Positions 12,481 to 24,553 of a stretch of DNA of 64,000 nt are shown here, piece by piece. A program made the position numbers and the translations under genes. Positions within the stretch are counted from its first letter, which is position 1. Every line of letters begins with the position of its first letter. The stretch is taken from contig JAQFVV010006637.1 in the NCBI GenBank assembly GCA_028023455.1, forward strand, positions 1 through 64,000, in the 5' to 3' direction. The notes beneath the pieces were generated by a model. That model ran no database searches, was not told the origin of the DNA, and saw only the letters and a list, made by a program, of their open reading frames with translations. Source of the stretch: Epiperipatus broadwayi (taxonomy: Eukaryota; Onychophora; Udeonychophora; Euonychophora; Peripatidae).

Positions 12481-13314
12481 AGTATGGTGATTTTATTTAG
12501 AAGAAATTTATCTACTAAATATAACTGAATAACCAAGGGCCACACCAGACAAAATGCCTGCCAGAAATTAGTGCTGAAGTTTGAAAAACCAGCTTATGCA
12601 ACGAGAGAAGAAAGGGTTAGTGTCATGTAAAGACCTACAGATAGTATACATCACATACCATCACCAGTACTTCTGTATTTATTCTCTCAAACATTACCAA
12701 TGTTCAAGGAGAAAACCATCATTGGAAAAACTAAGGAAGACAACAGTATTAAAAAAACCGTACCTGAAAAAACCCATGGTTTGTGAATGTTTCAAAATGT
12801 AAAGTGGTAAAATCTTATCATTATACTACAAGGCCTTAAACTTGAACTATAAGCAACAATTTTATTTTTTCATTATTAATAAATTGTTCAATTTTTTATT
12901 AGTGTATTTAATTTGTATTTGTAATGCTTTTTACACACATATGCTAGTTCATATCCACAGCCCTGAGAAATCATGTAATCCTCTGGGGGACATGCTGCGA
13001 TGGTGGTAATAATTGATGATGATCATTACTTTAAAAATTTTTCCCAGAGTAAATTTTCTTTTGAGGCGGTTTAGCGCCTTTGAAACTGAAAAACGAATAA
13101 AATACTTTTGGGAGATTACTATATATTTGAATTACATTTTTTATTTGTTTATTAACCATTTAACTTATTATTTGAATCAAAGTTTAAGATACACATTTTG
13201 AAGATTTCATAGATTATATCTTTGATATTATGGTATCCAGGTTCAAACCCATCTTTCATTTAATATAAATATAAACTGTACCGTGCAAGTTATTTTATCG
13301 TTAGAATATATATA
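12481..13314. other. No recognisable gene
   Basis: AT-rich. Short open frames here show no recognisable similarity, and nothing else was seen. Confidence 0.45.
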
Positions 13315-14935
13315 ATTTTTTTCAACCATTATCGATCCACTGCAACTTAAGATCTCTCCAATTTCAATCTATCTTCCCAATCTCTATCCTGTCTTCTTCA
13401 TATCGCTCCAGTATACTTCCATATTTTATGCATCCGTCTCACATGAAGTCTCATTCTAGATCTTTTACAATATCTTGGAATTCAATTTAAGATTCCAACT
13501 GTCCATTTATTATCATATCTTATAGAAAAATGTACATCCCAATTCCATTTCAGTCTCTTAAGTCTTCCTATGATCTAAGTAAAGCCTGTTTGTTCTTTCA
13601 CTATTACATTTCATTTTTGATCTCTTCTTGTTTCTCTTATTATGCATCTTTCCATACTTCATTGAATAGTCTGAAGTCTTTATATTGTACTTCTCTTAAC
13701 TGTCCAAGTTCAGATCCATAAACAAGAACTGATAAAACACATATTAATAACCTTCCTTTTCAAACACATAGGCATATTTCTTCTTAATATTAAGTTATTA
13801 CCATAAAAACACTCCAAGTCTGATTCTATGATTAAACTTCATCCATTATATTTCCATCTGTAATAATAATTTGACCAAGATATTTGTAGCTGTTAACTTC
13901 TAACTCATTATAATCAATCTTTATTTTCATATTTTGAAAAAAATTCATTGAATATTATTTTAGTCTTTTTAACATTTACCTTTAGTCCTATTTTCTTAGT
14001 TTCATCTGTAATATTTACCGAGGCGAATATGCGTGTAAAATGCGATAGTAGGGACTTCTACAGGTGTTTAACCACAAGCTTACGCTATGGAAGAAAAGAA
14101 TCTGATAACTCTTGCAGCATTTTCTGAGGCTGTAAAGTATTATTTGCAAAATAATTACATTATCTGTAAAATCTAAATAACTTAAATAATCTCCATTTAC
14201 TTTTATTATTTTAGCATCTCATTTTAATCCACAAAATACTTCATGCAAAACTGTTGTAAAACGTTTTAGACATACGGAGTCACCCTGTCATACACTATTC
14301 ACAATGTTAATTTTACTAATATTAATATGTAATCTAAATGTTGCTAATGCATTTTTATAAATATTCTTCAGAATATGGCAATATCCTGGGTCTATATCTT
14401 GATGACCCAATGCCTTAATCACCGAAGAAATGCTTATAGAATCAAATACCTTTTCATAATCTACAAATCTAAACTATAATGGCAACTCATATTCATTGAA
14501 CCTTTCTATAACTTCCTAAATAGATGTATATGATCAATGGTACTAAACCACTTTTAAATCTAGCTTATTCTTTTGGTTGGTTGAAATCCAAAGTTCACTA
14601 TAGATGAATTGTAATTATCTTGGTAAAAAGTTTGTATAGTACTGATAAAAGACTGATAGGTCTATAATTTCTCATATATTCTTCATCATTTTTTAAAAAT
14701 ATTATTAATAATACTGCATTCTTCCAATCATCTGGTACATCTTTATCATTTAGACATTTGGTACATAACTTTGCCAACAATTTTTCTATTCCTTCACCTG
14801 CTTCGTTTAAGATATCGATTATAATTCCATCATTACCTGGAACTTTTTCCTTTTTCATAAATTTAATTGTACATCTCACTTCTTTATTGAAAATTCTGGG
14901 CAATTCAGAAGATATACATATATTAATGCATGCAA
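13315..14935 (-). pseudogene. RTE-like LINE, 5'-truncated, reverse transcriptase remnant
   Basis: Read on the minus strand, this matches the better copy at 26146-28862. It starts in the RT near 14900 with a PGNDGI-type motif, then the conserved NYRPISLLSVLYKLF motif of non-LTR RT domains (14598-14903). It then decays with frameshifts and stops through the thumb and C-terminal region to the shared 3' end at 13315. The endonuclease half is missing, as in normal 5' truncation. A 90-bp insertion (14011-14100) interrupts it. Confidence 0.8.
14011..14100. mobile_element. About 90-bp insertion inside the RTE remnant
   Basis: Aligned by eye to the 26.8-kb copy, the RTE sequence resumes after about 90 bp of unrelated, CpG-containing DNA (ACCGAGGCGAATATGCG to TACGCTATGG). 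It may be a short retroposed RNA. I cannot assign it to a tRNA or snRNA. Confidence 0.4.
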
Positions 14936-14984
14936 TATAGTGTTTCTAATTAACTTTATTTACTATATTGTCTTTTAAAACAGG

Positions 14985-15265
14985 CAAAATTCTCCATATA
15001 GTAGTGCCACTCGGTGCAAAACAGAGTAATCAATGAATGCCAGAAGACTTGTACATAAAATCCCTATCTAGTGCCTACTCATCCAATTCCCTAGACTAGT
15101 TTCTAGCTTGTAGCTTTCTTCAGTGAGGAGCCTTGGATCTGAGCAGTGCTCTCAGAATTGGATGAGCAGGCAGTAAATAGGGGTTTTATGCACAAGTCTT
15201 CTGGAATCCATTGATTACTCTGGCTTGCACTGTGTGACACTACTGTATAGAGAGTTTTGCTTGTT
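14985..15265. repeat. Foldback repeat with a hammerhead-like core
   Basis: The left arm (about 14985-15110) and right arm (about 15130-15265) are inverted copies sharing a GGCAAAA...TCTATA segment, AGTAATCAATG, a CAGAAGACTTG-type segment and CCAATTC. On the minus strand the centre reads CTGAAGA, an AGCT/AGCT stem, then GAAAC. This matches the CTGANGA...GAAA pattern near 15093-15121. The same sequence family recurs at 51910-52400. Confidence 0.65.
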
Positions 15266-16300
15266 TTAATAACAGTTATGATCAAGCATAAGAAATGGTG
15301 ATCATGTGATATATTGACTTAGCACTGTAAAATATTTTTTTGATAAGGACTGTAGAATATGATCGCAATATAAGGGATATATATATATATCAGTTGTGAT
15401 GCAAGAATAAAAAATAAGTTTTATGAAATAATAACACATATTTAAACTTCCCTTAAACGAACAGTAAGTAATACATGTATATACGCTGACACGCAGTTAA
15501 GGTAAAGCTAAAATAAGAATTATTATACTAAGGTGGCTTAGCGCTTTTGATGAATTTTTATTCCTCATAATTATAGCCAAAGATTAATCTGGGAAAAGGT
15601 GAAATATATTGTTGTGTATTCAAAATGCAAGCAGTCTGACTACCAACAAGTAAAACAATAAATGATAATAGCGTAAAGTTATTGCTTCACACACAACACA
15701 ATATATATAATTCACTTTTGGTTTATTTTCCACCGCACTTCACAACTAGCTGCTTTCTTGACGGTTTCCTGCAGCCTCGATTTCCCAAACTCTTTGACCC
15801 TGTTCAGCTGCTGTTCGCGAACACGTTGGCTTTGCAATAGAACACTACATTGTCACGTTAGCTTCTTTTGGCTACCGTCACTTAAATCTCTCTGCAGCCG
15901 GTTACTCGGTAAATTCACTGGAAATCGAACAACGCACTTTGTTGTCAAACTATTTATCGCCCCTCAGTCGGCCTCCGTCAATCCAAGGTTCATCCTTAAT
16001 GTTATCAGTCTTGATTTCCTCTTTGCATTTTTAATCAGTATTGTATCAAGAAATATTTGTAATTAGCAAATATTTCTTGGCATTTATCTGAACTGAATGT
16101 TCTTATCGCAAATACATAAATTTAATTACTAATTAAATCATTAACAGTTAGCGATCTAAATATATTTCTCTAATATATTTTCCTTACTTTTGCTGGAGTA
16201 CAAAACTTGTACTTAATTTTCCATAAACATATTTATACAGAACACGACATATATAAGCAAAAGATATTTAAAAATTCTGCAAATTGTGAATTAAGAATTT
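15266..16300. other. CpG-richer block at 15740-16060, function unknown
   Basis: The block 15740-16060 is clearly less AT-rich and has more CpG than its neighbours. A 102-codon plus-strand frame crosses it but shows no known domain. Read on the minus strand it could be a 5' untranslated exon or an LTR-like promoter. No partner copy was seen in the window. Confidence 0.35.
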
Positions 16301-16301
16301 A

Positions 16302-16679
16302 TTGGGGAGGGGAAAGAATGATTCCTTTCGGTTTATAGCGTGGTTGTTATTAGCTATATGCCAGACCAGCTTGGTCTTATGTTTGGCGCCATGTCGTTCT
16401 ATACATGCAATCGTGGCCAAGGAAGGTTCAAAAGTATGGCCACTGGATTTCTGGCGCTCAATAAAAATAGAACTATGCGCTGGCTATCAAAAGCTCTTCG
16501 GTGTAGATATCGATGTCCAGAGATTCGCGTGGAGAGGGGTGCACAAGATTCGCCGTAGCATAAGGCTTGGCAACCAGTCTTATGAAAAAAGATTGTGTTT
16601 AATAAATAGACAAGATGATGCGTTTGACAAATTTTGTAACATATTAATAGAGAAAAAAGTGAAATTTAAGAAAATATGA
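16302..16679 (+). CDS. Unassigned 125-residue open frame
   Basis: Not recognised. The frame begins with a Met in a GGAGGGGAAAG context. It has a hydrophobic stretch at about residues 12-30 that could be a signal peptide or membrane segment, then a basic, Cys-poor tail with an RRSIRLGNQ-type segment. Base composition from 16300 to 16600 is distinctly GC-richer than the surroundings, which supports some former or present constraint. A second overlapping frame (16340-16558) is open over the same DNA, so the coding frame is uncertain. It may be an exon, a domesticated element or chance. Confidence 0.25.
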   Translation: MGRGKNDSFRFIAWLLLAICQTSLVLCLAPCRSIHAIVAKEGSKVWPLDFWRSIKIELCAGYQKLFGVDIDVQRFAWRGVHKIRRSIRLGNQSYEKRLCLINRQDDAFDKFCNILIEKKVKFKKI

Positions 16680-16699
16680 TTAATTTTAATTTACTTTCC

Positions 16700-17829
16700 C
16701 TCGTTTAAATACTTTCTTTTATTACTACAGGCCTTATTTGAGAATCAACACATAATATTCGAGAGATATAAAATAATGTTAATTTAGTTATGAATCAATT
16801 CCCACGCTTTCATTATTGATATAATAAAAAATATGATAAATATATTAGATCATATATTTCAAATAGCATTGTTCTGACATAAACATACTATGATTTTATG
16901 ATTAATAAGGACTAATTAAAAAATACTCGTGTAAATTGCTGGTTGTTAGGTATGTGCCTGTATGTTCAAATACACACACACACACACAAAATGGTTATTT
17001 GAAATGATGATATATATATACGTGCATAAAGATATATACTCATCAAATTAAAATCTAGCCTTTTATTTTTAAAACGAACTTTATTTAAAACTTAAGGTGT
17101 ATATAGGGCTGAATTACAATGAAATACATAAATTGACTTCTCTGAAATTAAGCAATGGCACTAATGTTATAATAAAACAGCAAGCGGAATATAGATGTCA
17201 GAACGGAGGGTAGGTTTTCTAAGAGGGATGCAATGAGTCAAGTGAAGAGTTCATGAGATTGTTCTCCCCAGACAATAGAAAAGTTCGAAGTAGTATCTCT
17301 TCGGTTATTATTCCAAGGACAGTCACTGAGACAGTTGATGAGATAGTGAAACAGTAGTTTTAATCCAAGGATTTAATCACAGTAGAAAATTCTAGGAATT
17401 TCCTTGGCTTGCTTGTTAAATTTTCCTTTATTCTTAAATCAGGAGCCTTAGTTTATATCCTCAAGGTTACCTGCTTACATTATGTGTTATATAAATATAA
17501 ATTCTTAATCCTAAGTGCCACTGTTGATTTACATCGTATAATACAAAACTGACTTCTTGTTTCGACAACTTGAGATCCAGTGAAAACCAGGAACATTGGT
17601 GCATAGGCTGATTAACCATTGGTGTACTTATTCCATGAGCTAATTAATAATTGGTGGTAATTGATTGTTGTAAGTAGAGATTATCTATGAAGTTTAGACT
17701 TCAATAATGAATAACGTTTGAGAGTCTATTATATGGATCCAATTTAAGATAGATGAGTGAGTGCTTGAGAGACATCCTAAGGTAATGTTCAGATGCAGAC
17801 CAAAATAAATTACTGTTCAGTGAAATTAT
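16700..17829. other. No recognisable gene
   Basis: AT-rich sequence with short (AC)n and (AT)n tracts near 16972-17025. Nothing was recognised. Confidence 0.45.
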
Positions 17830-18590
17830 TCTTTATTAGGTAAAGTCTCCGGTTTTAATAACTGCATCCAAACCACTATAAATAATGCTATTATTGCTTT
17901 CTTATGAATGAGGGAATCAAAATTAGCAATAATCCCCTTAACACCCTCCTTGCAGTTCTCTTTCCAAAGAACCGTGATTTACCCAGACAGCAAGGTGAAA
18001 TCTTTGGTTTATTGCAAAATTGCCAAAACCACAATAATGCCAAAATTGCCAATGTATGAATGAGACAATTGATCGAAATTGGTAATGGTCCCTTAACACC
18101 CTCTTCTCAGCTCTGCCAAATGACTGTGATTTAGGTTCCAAGGATCCTTCCAATCCCACATCCCATTCAAAAAGCAAAGATAAAATGTTTGGACTATAAC
18201 AAAGGCGGCAAAAGCGTAATAAGTTACATTTCAATTGCTTTCTTATGAATGTGAAAGTCTAGCGGTAATAATCCCCTTAACATCCTCCTCACAGCTCTCC
18301 ACACCATAAGAGCTGTTATTTAGGCTCTCAGGGACCCTCCCAACCACCAGATACCCCCCACTCAGTCAGCAAGGAAAAATCTCTGGTTTACAACAAAAGT
18401 ACTAAAAACGCAATAGGTAATGTTATTATGTTTTTCCAACTAACAAGAAAGTCCAATTCGGTAACGATCCCCGCAGAGTTCTTCGCCTAGCCCACACCTC
18501 TATAAGAACTGGTATTTAGACTCGGAGGGATCTTCCCAATACCCAGACTCCATCACTCAGTCAGCAAAGCGAAGTGAAATCCAATTTCTT
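17830..18590 (+). repeat. Degenerate satellite, four units of about 155-195 bp
   Basis: Units begin near 17900, 18054, 18241 and 18436. The shared landmarks, in order, are TATGAATGAG, a GGTAATGATCCCCTTAACA-like line, CTCTCCTC/CAGCTCT, an AACTGTGATTTAGG-like line, CCCAGAC, CACTCAGTCAGCAA, then AAATCTTTGGTTT. Spacing is uneven because of indels. A fragment continues upstream towards 17830. Confidence 0.75.
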
Positions 18591-18815
18591 CTTAAAAGGC
18601 AAAATTACCATAGAAATCTCTAGAATTATTAATTGCGGCGATCTAATTTTCTCAGTGTTATAAAGAGAGGTTGTAATTATCTTTACCTGTTAACAGATGG
18701 TGAGATAATTCTTGCATGGAAAGAGAGTTAAGAGATGAATTCTGAAGAGAAGAGGTATACAACATGGAATTTTAGCATCGTTGTTTAAAAGACAATAAGA
18801 TTAGGTTTCCCCCTA

Positions 18816-19580
18816 TCATTGCAGGGGCTCGTCAGTTGTAACATTTACAAGTTTATCAAGAGGTAATTCAAACTTGTTCATTATTTCATCAAGCACATTT
18901 TTGACATTGATCCTACAAGTTATTTTTGTAAGAGTTAATAGGTCTAATATTTCTTTCTTCACATTTACATCTGCAAATACGTAATGGACAAAAATGGTCA
19001 TCTGTGGAACATCCTGAATGTCTGTAGACTTATCAGAGGTAAAATAAATGCTGTACAATTTTCAAATGGCTTATCAAATTATTTCCAACATTTTTACTAT
19101 TTTCACTAATATGTTCAATTGTACAGCATGACATAGGAACCTGTTTCATCAATTTATGCAGTTTTGCATTATCTGGATTCAAAACTTTAACCACTTCTTT
19201 CAAGTTTCTTTTACGAAATTCTCCTTCTCTAAGTGGACATTTAGCATGAGCAATATTCCAAGTTACCAAAAAACAACCTTTGTTGGTTCTGTCATCTTCC
19301 TGACTAAAAGAAGACAAGAGTCTTTATTGCTTATGAAGATCTGATTGAAATGACTTAAGTTTCTCTGTTTACAATTTTGAATTATGGATATTGAGTTGAA
19401 TACTAAAGATGACTTACTTCATAATGTTGACATAAATTGCTTACTTTATAGTTTGCAATTATAACTTTACAAATAAAACATAACAACTTTCCATTATTGT
19501 CAATAAAAGCAAAATTTTCTGTCCGTTCTTTCTGTAAGCTTCTATTTTCTTGTTCTTATTTTCGGTTTTTAATATCTTCT
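18816..19580 (-). pseudogene. hAT-type (ZBED / GTF2IRD2-like) transposase remnant
   Basis: Minus-strand reading gives a BED-type zinc finger near 19430-19540 (a C-x2-C pair and an H-x-nH pair within LLCFICK...QHYEVSH). A segment with WNIAHAKCPLREGEF follows at 19033-19317, then a DKSTDIQDVPQMTIFV segment with VKNVLDEI at 18816-19058. These are hallmarks of hAT-superfamily transposases and their domesticated ZBED/GTF2IRD2-like relatives. The three parts lie in different frames with stops, and the C-terminal hAT dimerisation region is absent, so this is a dead fragment. Confidence 0.75.
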
Positions 19581-20219
19581 GAGGTCATGTTAACAAAAAA
19601 TCTATGTAAATTTATTTCAAAAGTTTGAAATTCAAACAAATACATAAATAAATATTTTTTTAAAAAAGTCTAAATATTAATTTTTGTTTTAAAAGATTCG
19701 TAAATGGCACAACAAATTATTGAAGAAACAGGGTTTCTTAAAGTAATATAAAAAAAGCAATTTAGAATAATTATAAGAAATTTTGGACCATATTTATTTT
19801 TGGTAGATATTTTCCTGATAATTCTTAAAGGTCTGTTTTATTATTATTTACCACCAAAAATAGCAACAACATAAACAAAGTCAAGCAAATGCTTTTCAGT
19901 TTTATTTTCATGAGTTTTTTTTATAGAATTGTTTTAAAAAAACATCAAACTCTAAGTGCACTAATTATAAACAATAAAAATAATTTTCTTAACCTGTACA
20001 TAAGTCTTAATAAAGCTTGTGCCAATGTCGGCGAAAAAATACACACCATAAACAAGGCAGTCTACTAACCAGATTTTCTTTGGAAAAATATGAAATAGGA
20101 CATTTAGATGACAGGAAAACTATCACTGAGTATACAAACACAAAATTGCACAAATCATAAATATACACGCGATCACTCCATATACACATGAAAATATACT
20201 GAAGACGGAAGAGGGTCAG
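19581..20219. other. No recognisable gene
   Basis: AT-rich DNA upstream of the hAT remnant. Nothing was recognised. A short minus-strand frame at 20007-20189 has no known similarity. Confidence 0.45.
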
Positions 20220-20745
20220 TACTGAGGAAGGGCAAAATGCATAAAGAAAAAATAATAAAGAACTAAGAAGAAAAACAGATTTAGCAAAAGAAAAATGGTT
20301 GGAATAAGAATGTAGAGAGATAGAAATGCTTCAGCAGGTGAAAAGTTATGACCTGGTATTTGATAGAATTATAAATGTCACTTAAAAGAAATAGACATGG
20401 GCAGCAAGTGAAATTGTGGATAAGAATAGAAAGATATTAACTGACAGCAATGATATATTAAACAAATGGAAAGAATATCTTTAGTGTCTATTTAGAAAAT
20501 AAAATAATTCAATTAATTATGAATTTGAAAATGGAGAAGATACTGATGTAGATGATAAAGGTATGATATGAACATATTGCCAGATGAAGTAATAAAGTCA
20601 ATTGTACAAATGAAGAATGATAAGGTTGTTGGATTTGATGCAATACCTATAGAATTTTTGAAAGAAATGGGATAATTAACTATGAAGGAAATAGTTGGAT
20701 TTGCAATTTGACTTATAATAGTGGAGTTTCATTGAAGTAACAATT
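20220..20745 (+). pseudogene. LINE fragment (RTE-like RT start), plus strand
   Basis: Plus-strand translation near 20570-20670 gives LPDEVIKSIVQMKNDKVVG then FDAIPIEFLKEMG. This is the typical start of a non-LTR RT domain (a K-A-x-G-x-D-x-I-P pattern). The upstream 350 bp reads as the linker between endonuclease and RT but is full of stops. Both ends are missing. Confidence 0.6.
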
Positions 20746-21657
20746 ATACAATTTTCTTTGTATTTGTATTTGTAGATCACAGTAAAGATTATTGTGAATT
20801 AAACTTTTTATATACTTACTGCATATGCTCTAGTAACTTCTTGTCCCATAATTCAGAGACAATCAGATATCATACATGGCACCTATTTATAGAGTTGCAT
20901 TGTAAACAAATCATAAAATGCATATATTTCCTGTTAATGCATGCTGGACTCCCTAACAATACCCAACATCCAATACACTCACTTTCTAACACTTTCTTGT
21001 TGAGTTTGTCAGCGGCCTTGATCACTGTCAGGCATAACTTTTATTTTGTGGGGTTATTTGAAAAAATAATCACTGTAATATTAACTCTATGGTACATACT
21101 AGATCAAGTATGATTAAAATGGTTTTACAAAATTGTCTTCTTTCTTTATGCTTTCATCTTCCCCTTATTTTTATTTATGCCACTACCTGCATCTGAGGTT
21201 ATTATGCTTCAGAATCTACCAAGAAGTGATATCTCCCACTTGCCATTAGAAAATAGACTACCACATTTCCTTTTGAATAGTCTCATTCCCTAATCTTAAT
21301 TCACAATCTAATGCATACCTATCTATTTTTGTTTTATTCTGTATAAAATTTTATGAACTTTTGCCAACACAAAGTTTTTTACTTCTAAATGTCAAAATCT
21401 GTAATATTATATCCTTTTAAATTATTCTACATAACTAATTATTGTTATAGTGAATCATGTCAGATTTTTAATAAATTCCATTCTATTTTTGAATTCCAAT
21501 TATATAAATATTTTTCTATTTTACAAAGAATTTATGCACTTATACTCCTCAAGTTATAGTAATAATATTCCATTACTATCCATTCTTCAGTCTCATCAGT
21601 CCTATTAATTACTAATATTTTAGAGTTTTTGACAATGAATTTAAATGTTTTTTCTAT
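20746..21657. other. No recognisable gene
   Basis: AT-rich sequence, nothing recognised. A 90-codon frame at 20841-21113 shows no motif. Confidence 0.4.
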
Positions 21658-21960
21658 ACTCACATATGAATTAGAGGCATAATTCTATGTTCACATAGGA
21701 ATTAGAAAAATACTTATGTGTTCACATATGAATTAAAGGCATAAATATATGTTAGCAAATGAATTAATTAGAGGCATAATATTATGCCACATATGAAATA
21801 GAGGCAGGCATAATTCTATATTTATGAATGACTTGGAAACATAATTCTATGTTTACATATGTATTGGAGCTGGGCATATTTCTATGTTTATATATGAATT
21901 AGAGGCATAATTCTAATTTCACAAATGAATTAAAGGCATAAGTGCTTATGTTCAGAGCTC
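21658..21960 (+). repeat. Degenerate tandem repeat, about 31-37-bp unit
   Basis: About nine imperfect units contain CACATATGAATTAGAGGCAT followed by AATTCTATGTT. Unit length varies because of indels and partial units. No coding role is evident. Confidence 0.8.
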
Positions 21961-22317
21961 ATTGTGAAATAAGACATTGCATATATGTATAATCAACTTT
22001 TGAATTATGTTTTATGATAATGAATAACAAATTATATATATGTTTAAATTTATTATATAATTGAATTATATAACTAAACCCATTATAGTTAATAGATGAA
22101 ATAGTATGGGCCCGTAGCCAGTTGTAAGATTCTCATAAATATTGATTGTGATAACTGATTCAGACAAGGGGTAAAAACAAGCCTAAGGTCACTCCAATAG
22201 ATCGTTTAGAATTATAGCCAAATTAAATAAAATAATCTAATAGATTTTTAAATTATATAAATATTATTAAATCAGACAATATATAAAACATCTTTGTATA
22301 ATCGTAATAATATATAA

Positions 22318-23068
22318 TAATAATCATATACATAAAAGCTCTTTTCAGCAGAATATTAATTTTTGCCCCTTTCAATGTGTTGGAATTATTTTACAATTTC
22401 GATCTACATTGCATATATAGCGACATCTATGCCTTTTATATAAAGTCCATTGTAACCTATTATAACAATAATACAATATTTACAACGCAGAAAAAAAGAA
22501 CCTCTATAAATGTATACTATATAATTTTCCATTCATTTATCATTAGTCAATTATTAGTTAAATTAATTGATGTTTTACATACATTCATAGAATCATATTT
22601 GTTGTAATTAATGTAATTGGTTTTATATATTTTCCTTCTATTAGGTTCTTAATATAGTTTAAGGATTTCATATGCTTTACATAATCTATTTAAAATAGGG
22701 ACATAAAATAGATTGTTAAAAAATATAAAACCTTTAAACTGTATTAAAAACATAATAGAAGGAAAAAATATAAGACTAATTACATTTATTACAACAAAAA
22801 TAATTGTATGAATATATCTAAAACATCAATTAATTTAATTAATAATTGGCTAATAAAAATGAATGGAAAATTGTAAAGTATACATTTATACAGGTTATTT
22901 TCTTCCTTGGGCATAATATATTATTGTTATAATTGGTTTTAGCTAATTTTATATAAACGAGATAATGTCACTAAGTATGCAGCGTAGATCGTAATTATAA
23001 AATAGTTTCAACACATTGTAAAGGGCAAATAATATTTGTGAAAAGAGCTTTTATGTGTATGATTATTG
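22318..23068. repeat. Large inverted repeat, arms of about 360 bp
   Basis: The left arm (22318 to about 22690) and right arm (about 22695 to 23068) are inverted, diverged copies. Paired landmarks include AATCATATACATAAAAGCTC with its complement at the right edge, CAATGTGTTG, CGATCTAC, ATTTTCCATTCATTT, TTAAATTAATTGATGTTTTA and TTTTCCTTCTATTA. The centre is a near-palindrome around TATTTTAAAATA-like sequence. No TIR-transposase coding is present. An (ATT)n tract directly follows the right edge. Confidence 0.8.
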
Positions 23069-23074
23069 TTGTTG

Positions 23075-23141
<67 letters not shown>
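23067..23141 (+). repeat. (GTT)n(ATT)n microsatellite
   Basis: Four GTT units are followed by about 20 ATT units, starting at the right edge of the inverted repeat. Confidence 0.95.
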
Positions 23142-23214
23142 CATATGATTTATTTAATTATATGTAAAAACACCATAGATTAAACTTCATTTTTGATGAA
23201 AATATTAAATGATA

Positions 23215-23995
23215 TGTCATCATTTCAATCATTATTGATCGACTACAGGATGAAGGTGTTTCGAAGTTTAATCCAATTGCATGATATCTGGCCTCTCTTC
23301 TCTACACCATGAAGCAAACTTCCTTATTCACACATGGTCTCTTTATAATCCATTATAATTTCTTAAGATCCAATTTAAATCTTCACCTACCCATCTATTA
23401 CCATTTCTGCTAATAATATCGGTCCAGATCCATTTTATTCTTTTAATTTCTTCAGTGTATATCAATGAGAAGTGTTTGTTTTCTCACTTATGTATTACAT
23501 TTTCAATCTCTTCTTGTTACTTCTAATATACATCCTCAATATTTCAGTGAGTGGTTTGAAGTTACTTTGTTGCTTTTATGTTAAATGTCAAAGCCTCAGA
23601 TTCTTAGTTAAGAATTGGTAAAATACATGTATTAAAAATATTTCTTTTCAAACACATAAGCATATTAACTTTTAATACTAAATTACTTCTATCACTCTAT
23701 GATTATTTCTATCCATTATGTTTCCATCTGTACTGACAAAAATATTTGTAGCTGTTAATTTTTTAAATTCTTGATTATCAATTTTTTTTTTGAGCAAACC
23801 TATTGAACATTATCTTAGTCTTTTTAGCATTTAGTAGTTTTTTATTTCATCTGGAAACTCTTTCAACATTTCCTGAAGCTCTGAAGCATTTCAATTACTC
23901 CCTTTTAGTTCAAAAAGTACTTGTTAAACTGCTATAATTTTTTTTTGGAAATATGGAATCACTCCATGTATACCCTTCTCAATGTAGAAGTGGTT
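23215..23995 (-). pseudogene. RTE-like LINE 3' fragment, minus strand
   Basis: It matches the 3' third of the 26146-28862 element. It starts at the family 3' end (ATCATTATTGATC, then ACTACAGGATGAAGGTG) and runs up through the C-terminal region to a LINE-typical GGAATATGGAATCAC stretch near 23950, where it stops. It is heavily mutated. Confidence 0.75.
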
Positions 23996-24423
23996 ATTAA
24001 TAAAAATAATAATACAGACTGGAAATACAGTCGTTGGTAGACCAGAAGTATTTATCCTAACATTTTCTAAAAAATTAAAATTTCCTTAGAATATTAGATT
24101 AGACCTCTTGAGAGAATGAAAGGCAAAAATTAAATTAACTATGATATTAAATAAATTTAAAAAAAAATAGTTTAGAAAATGGTTGTATAGCAAAAGTCTT
24201 ATAGAAAAAGCAAAAATAATAGAGATTATACTTAAAATTAATAAAACAAAATTTAAAGTTGATTGTATAAAAGAGAAGTTTTGAGAAGGTTTTCTGAATA
24301 GTAAGAAATCATAGTGGAATATAAATTGAGATATAATTAAAAAAAATTATGCAAAGTTTAAAGCAAGATTAAATAAATAATCGAATGGTCAGAGATTGAA
24401 AAATCTTTATTTCGAGCAGTAAA
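23996..24423. other. No recognisable gene
   Basis: AT-rich. Nothing was recognised apart from its position between the RTE fragment and a SINE insertion. Confidence 0.4.
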
Positions 24424-24553
24424 TGATAAGTTCTAGTCAAGCATTGGTGGTCGAGAGGTCAGCACAGCTGCCTTACAAGCAGTTGTCCCGGGTTAGCGGG
24501 TTCGCTTCCCGGCCGATGTTATGACACATGAGGAAAAAGTGATAAGTTCTAGT
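24424..24553 (+). mobile_element. tRNA-derived SINE-like element, intact, with 14-bp TSD
   Basis: The element (24438-24539) is flanked by perfect 14-bp repeats TGATAAGTTCTAGT at 24424-24437 and 24540-24553. It folds like a tRNA: acceptor CATTGG pairs with CCGATG, an A box reads TGGTCGAGAGG, an anticodon-like arm CTGC-CTTACAA-GCAG carries the loop, and a B box GGTTCGCTTCC lies in a T-arm-like hairpin. It ends in a short A-rich tail. Three minus-strand relatives lie at 33221-33355, 33664-33736 and 36803-36887. Known biology: RNA polymerase III internal promoters and LINE machinery drive such elements. Confidence 0.85.

Noticed and set aside
22377-22607. 76-codon frame
   Set aside because: It lies wholly inside one arm of the large inverted repeat and is not kept open in the other arm.
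24438-24539. Functional tRNA gene
   Set aside because: The cloverleaf is imperfect, the variable region is odd, and perfect target-site duplications with dispersed copies point to a SINE.
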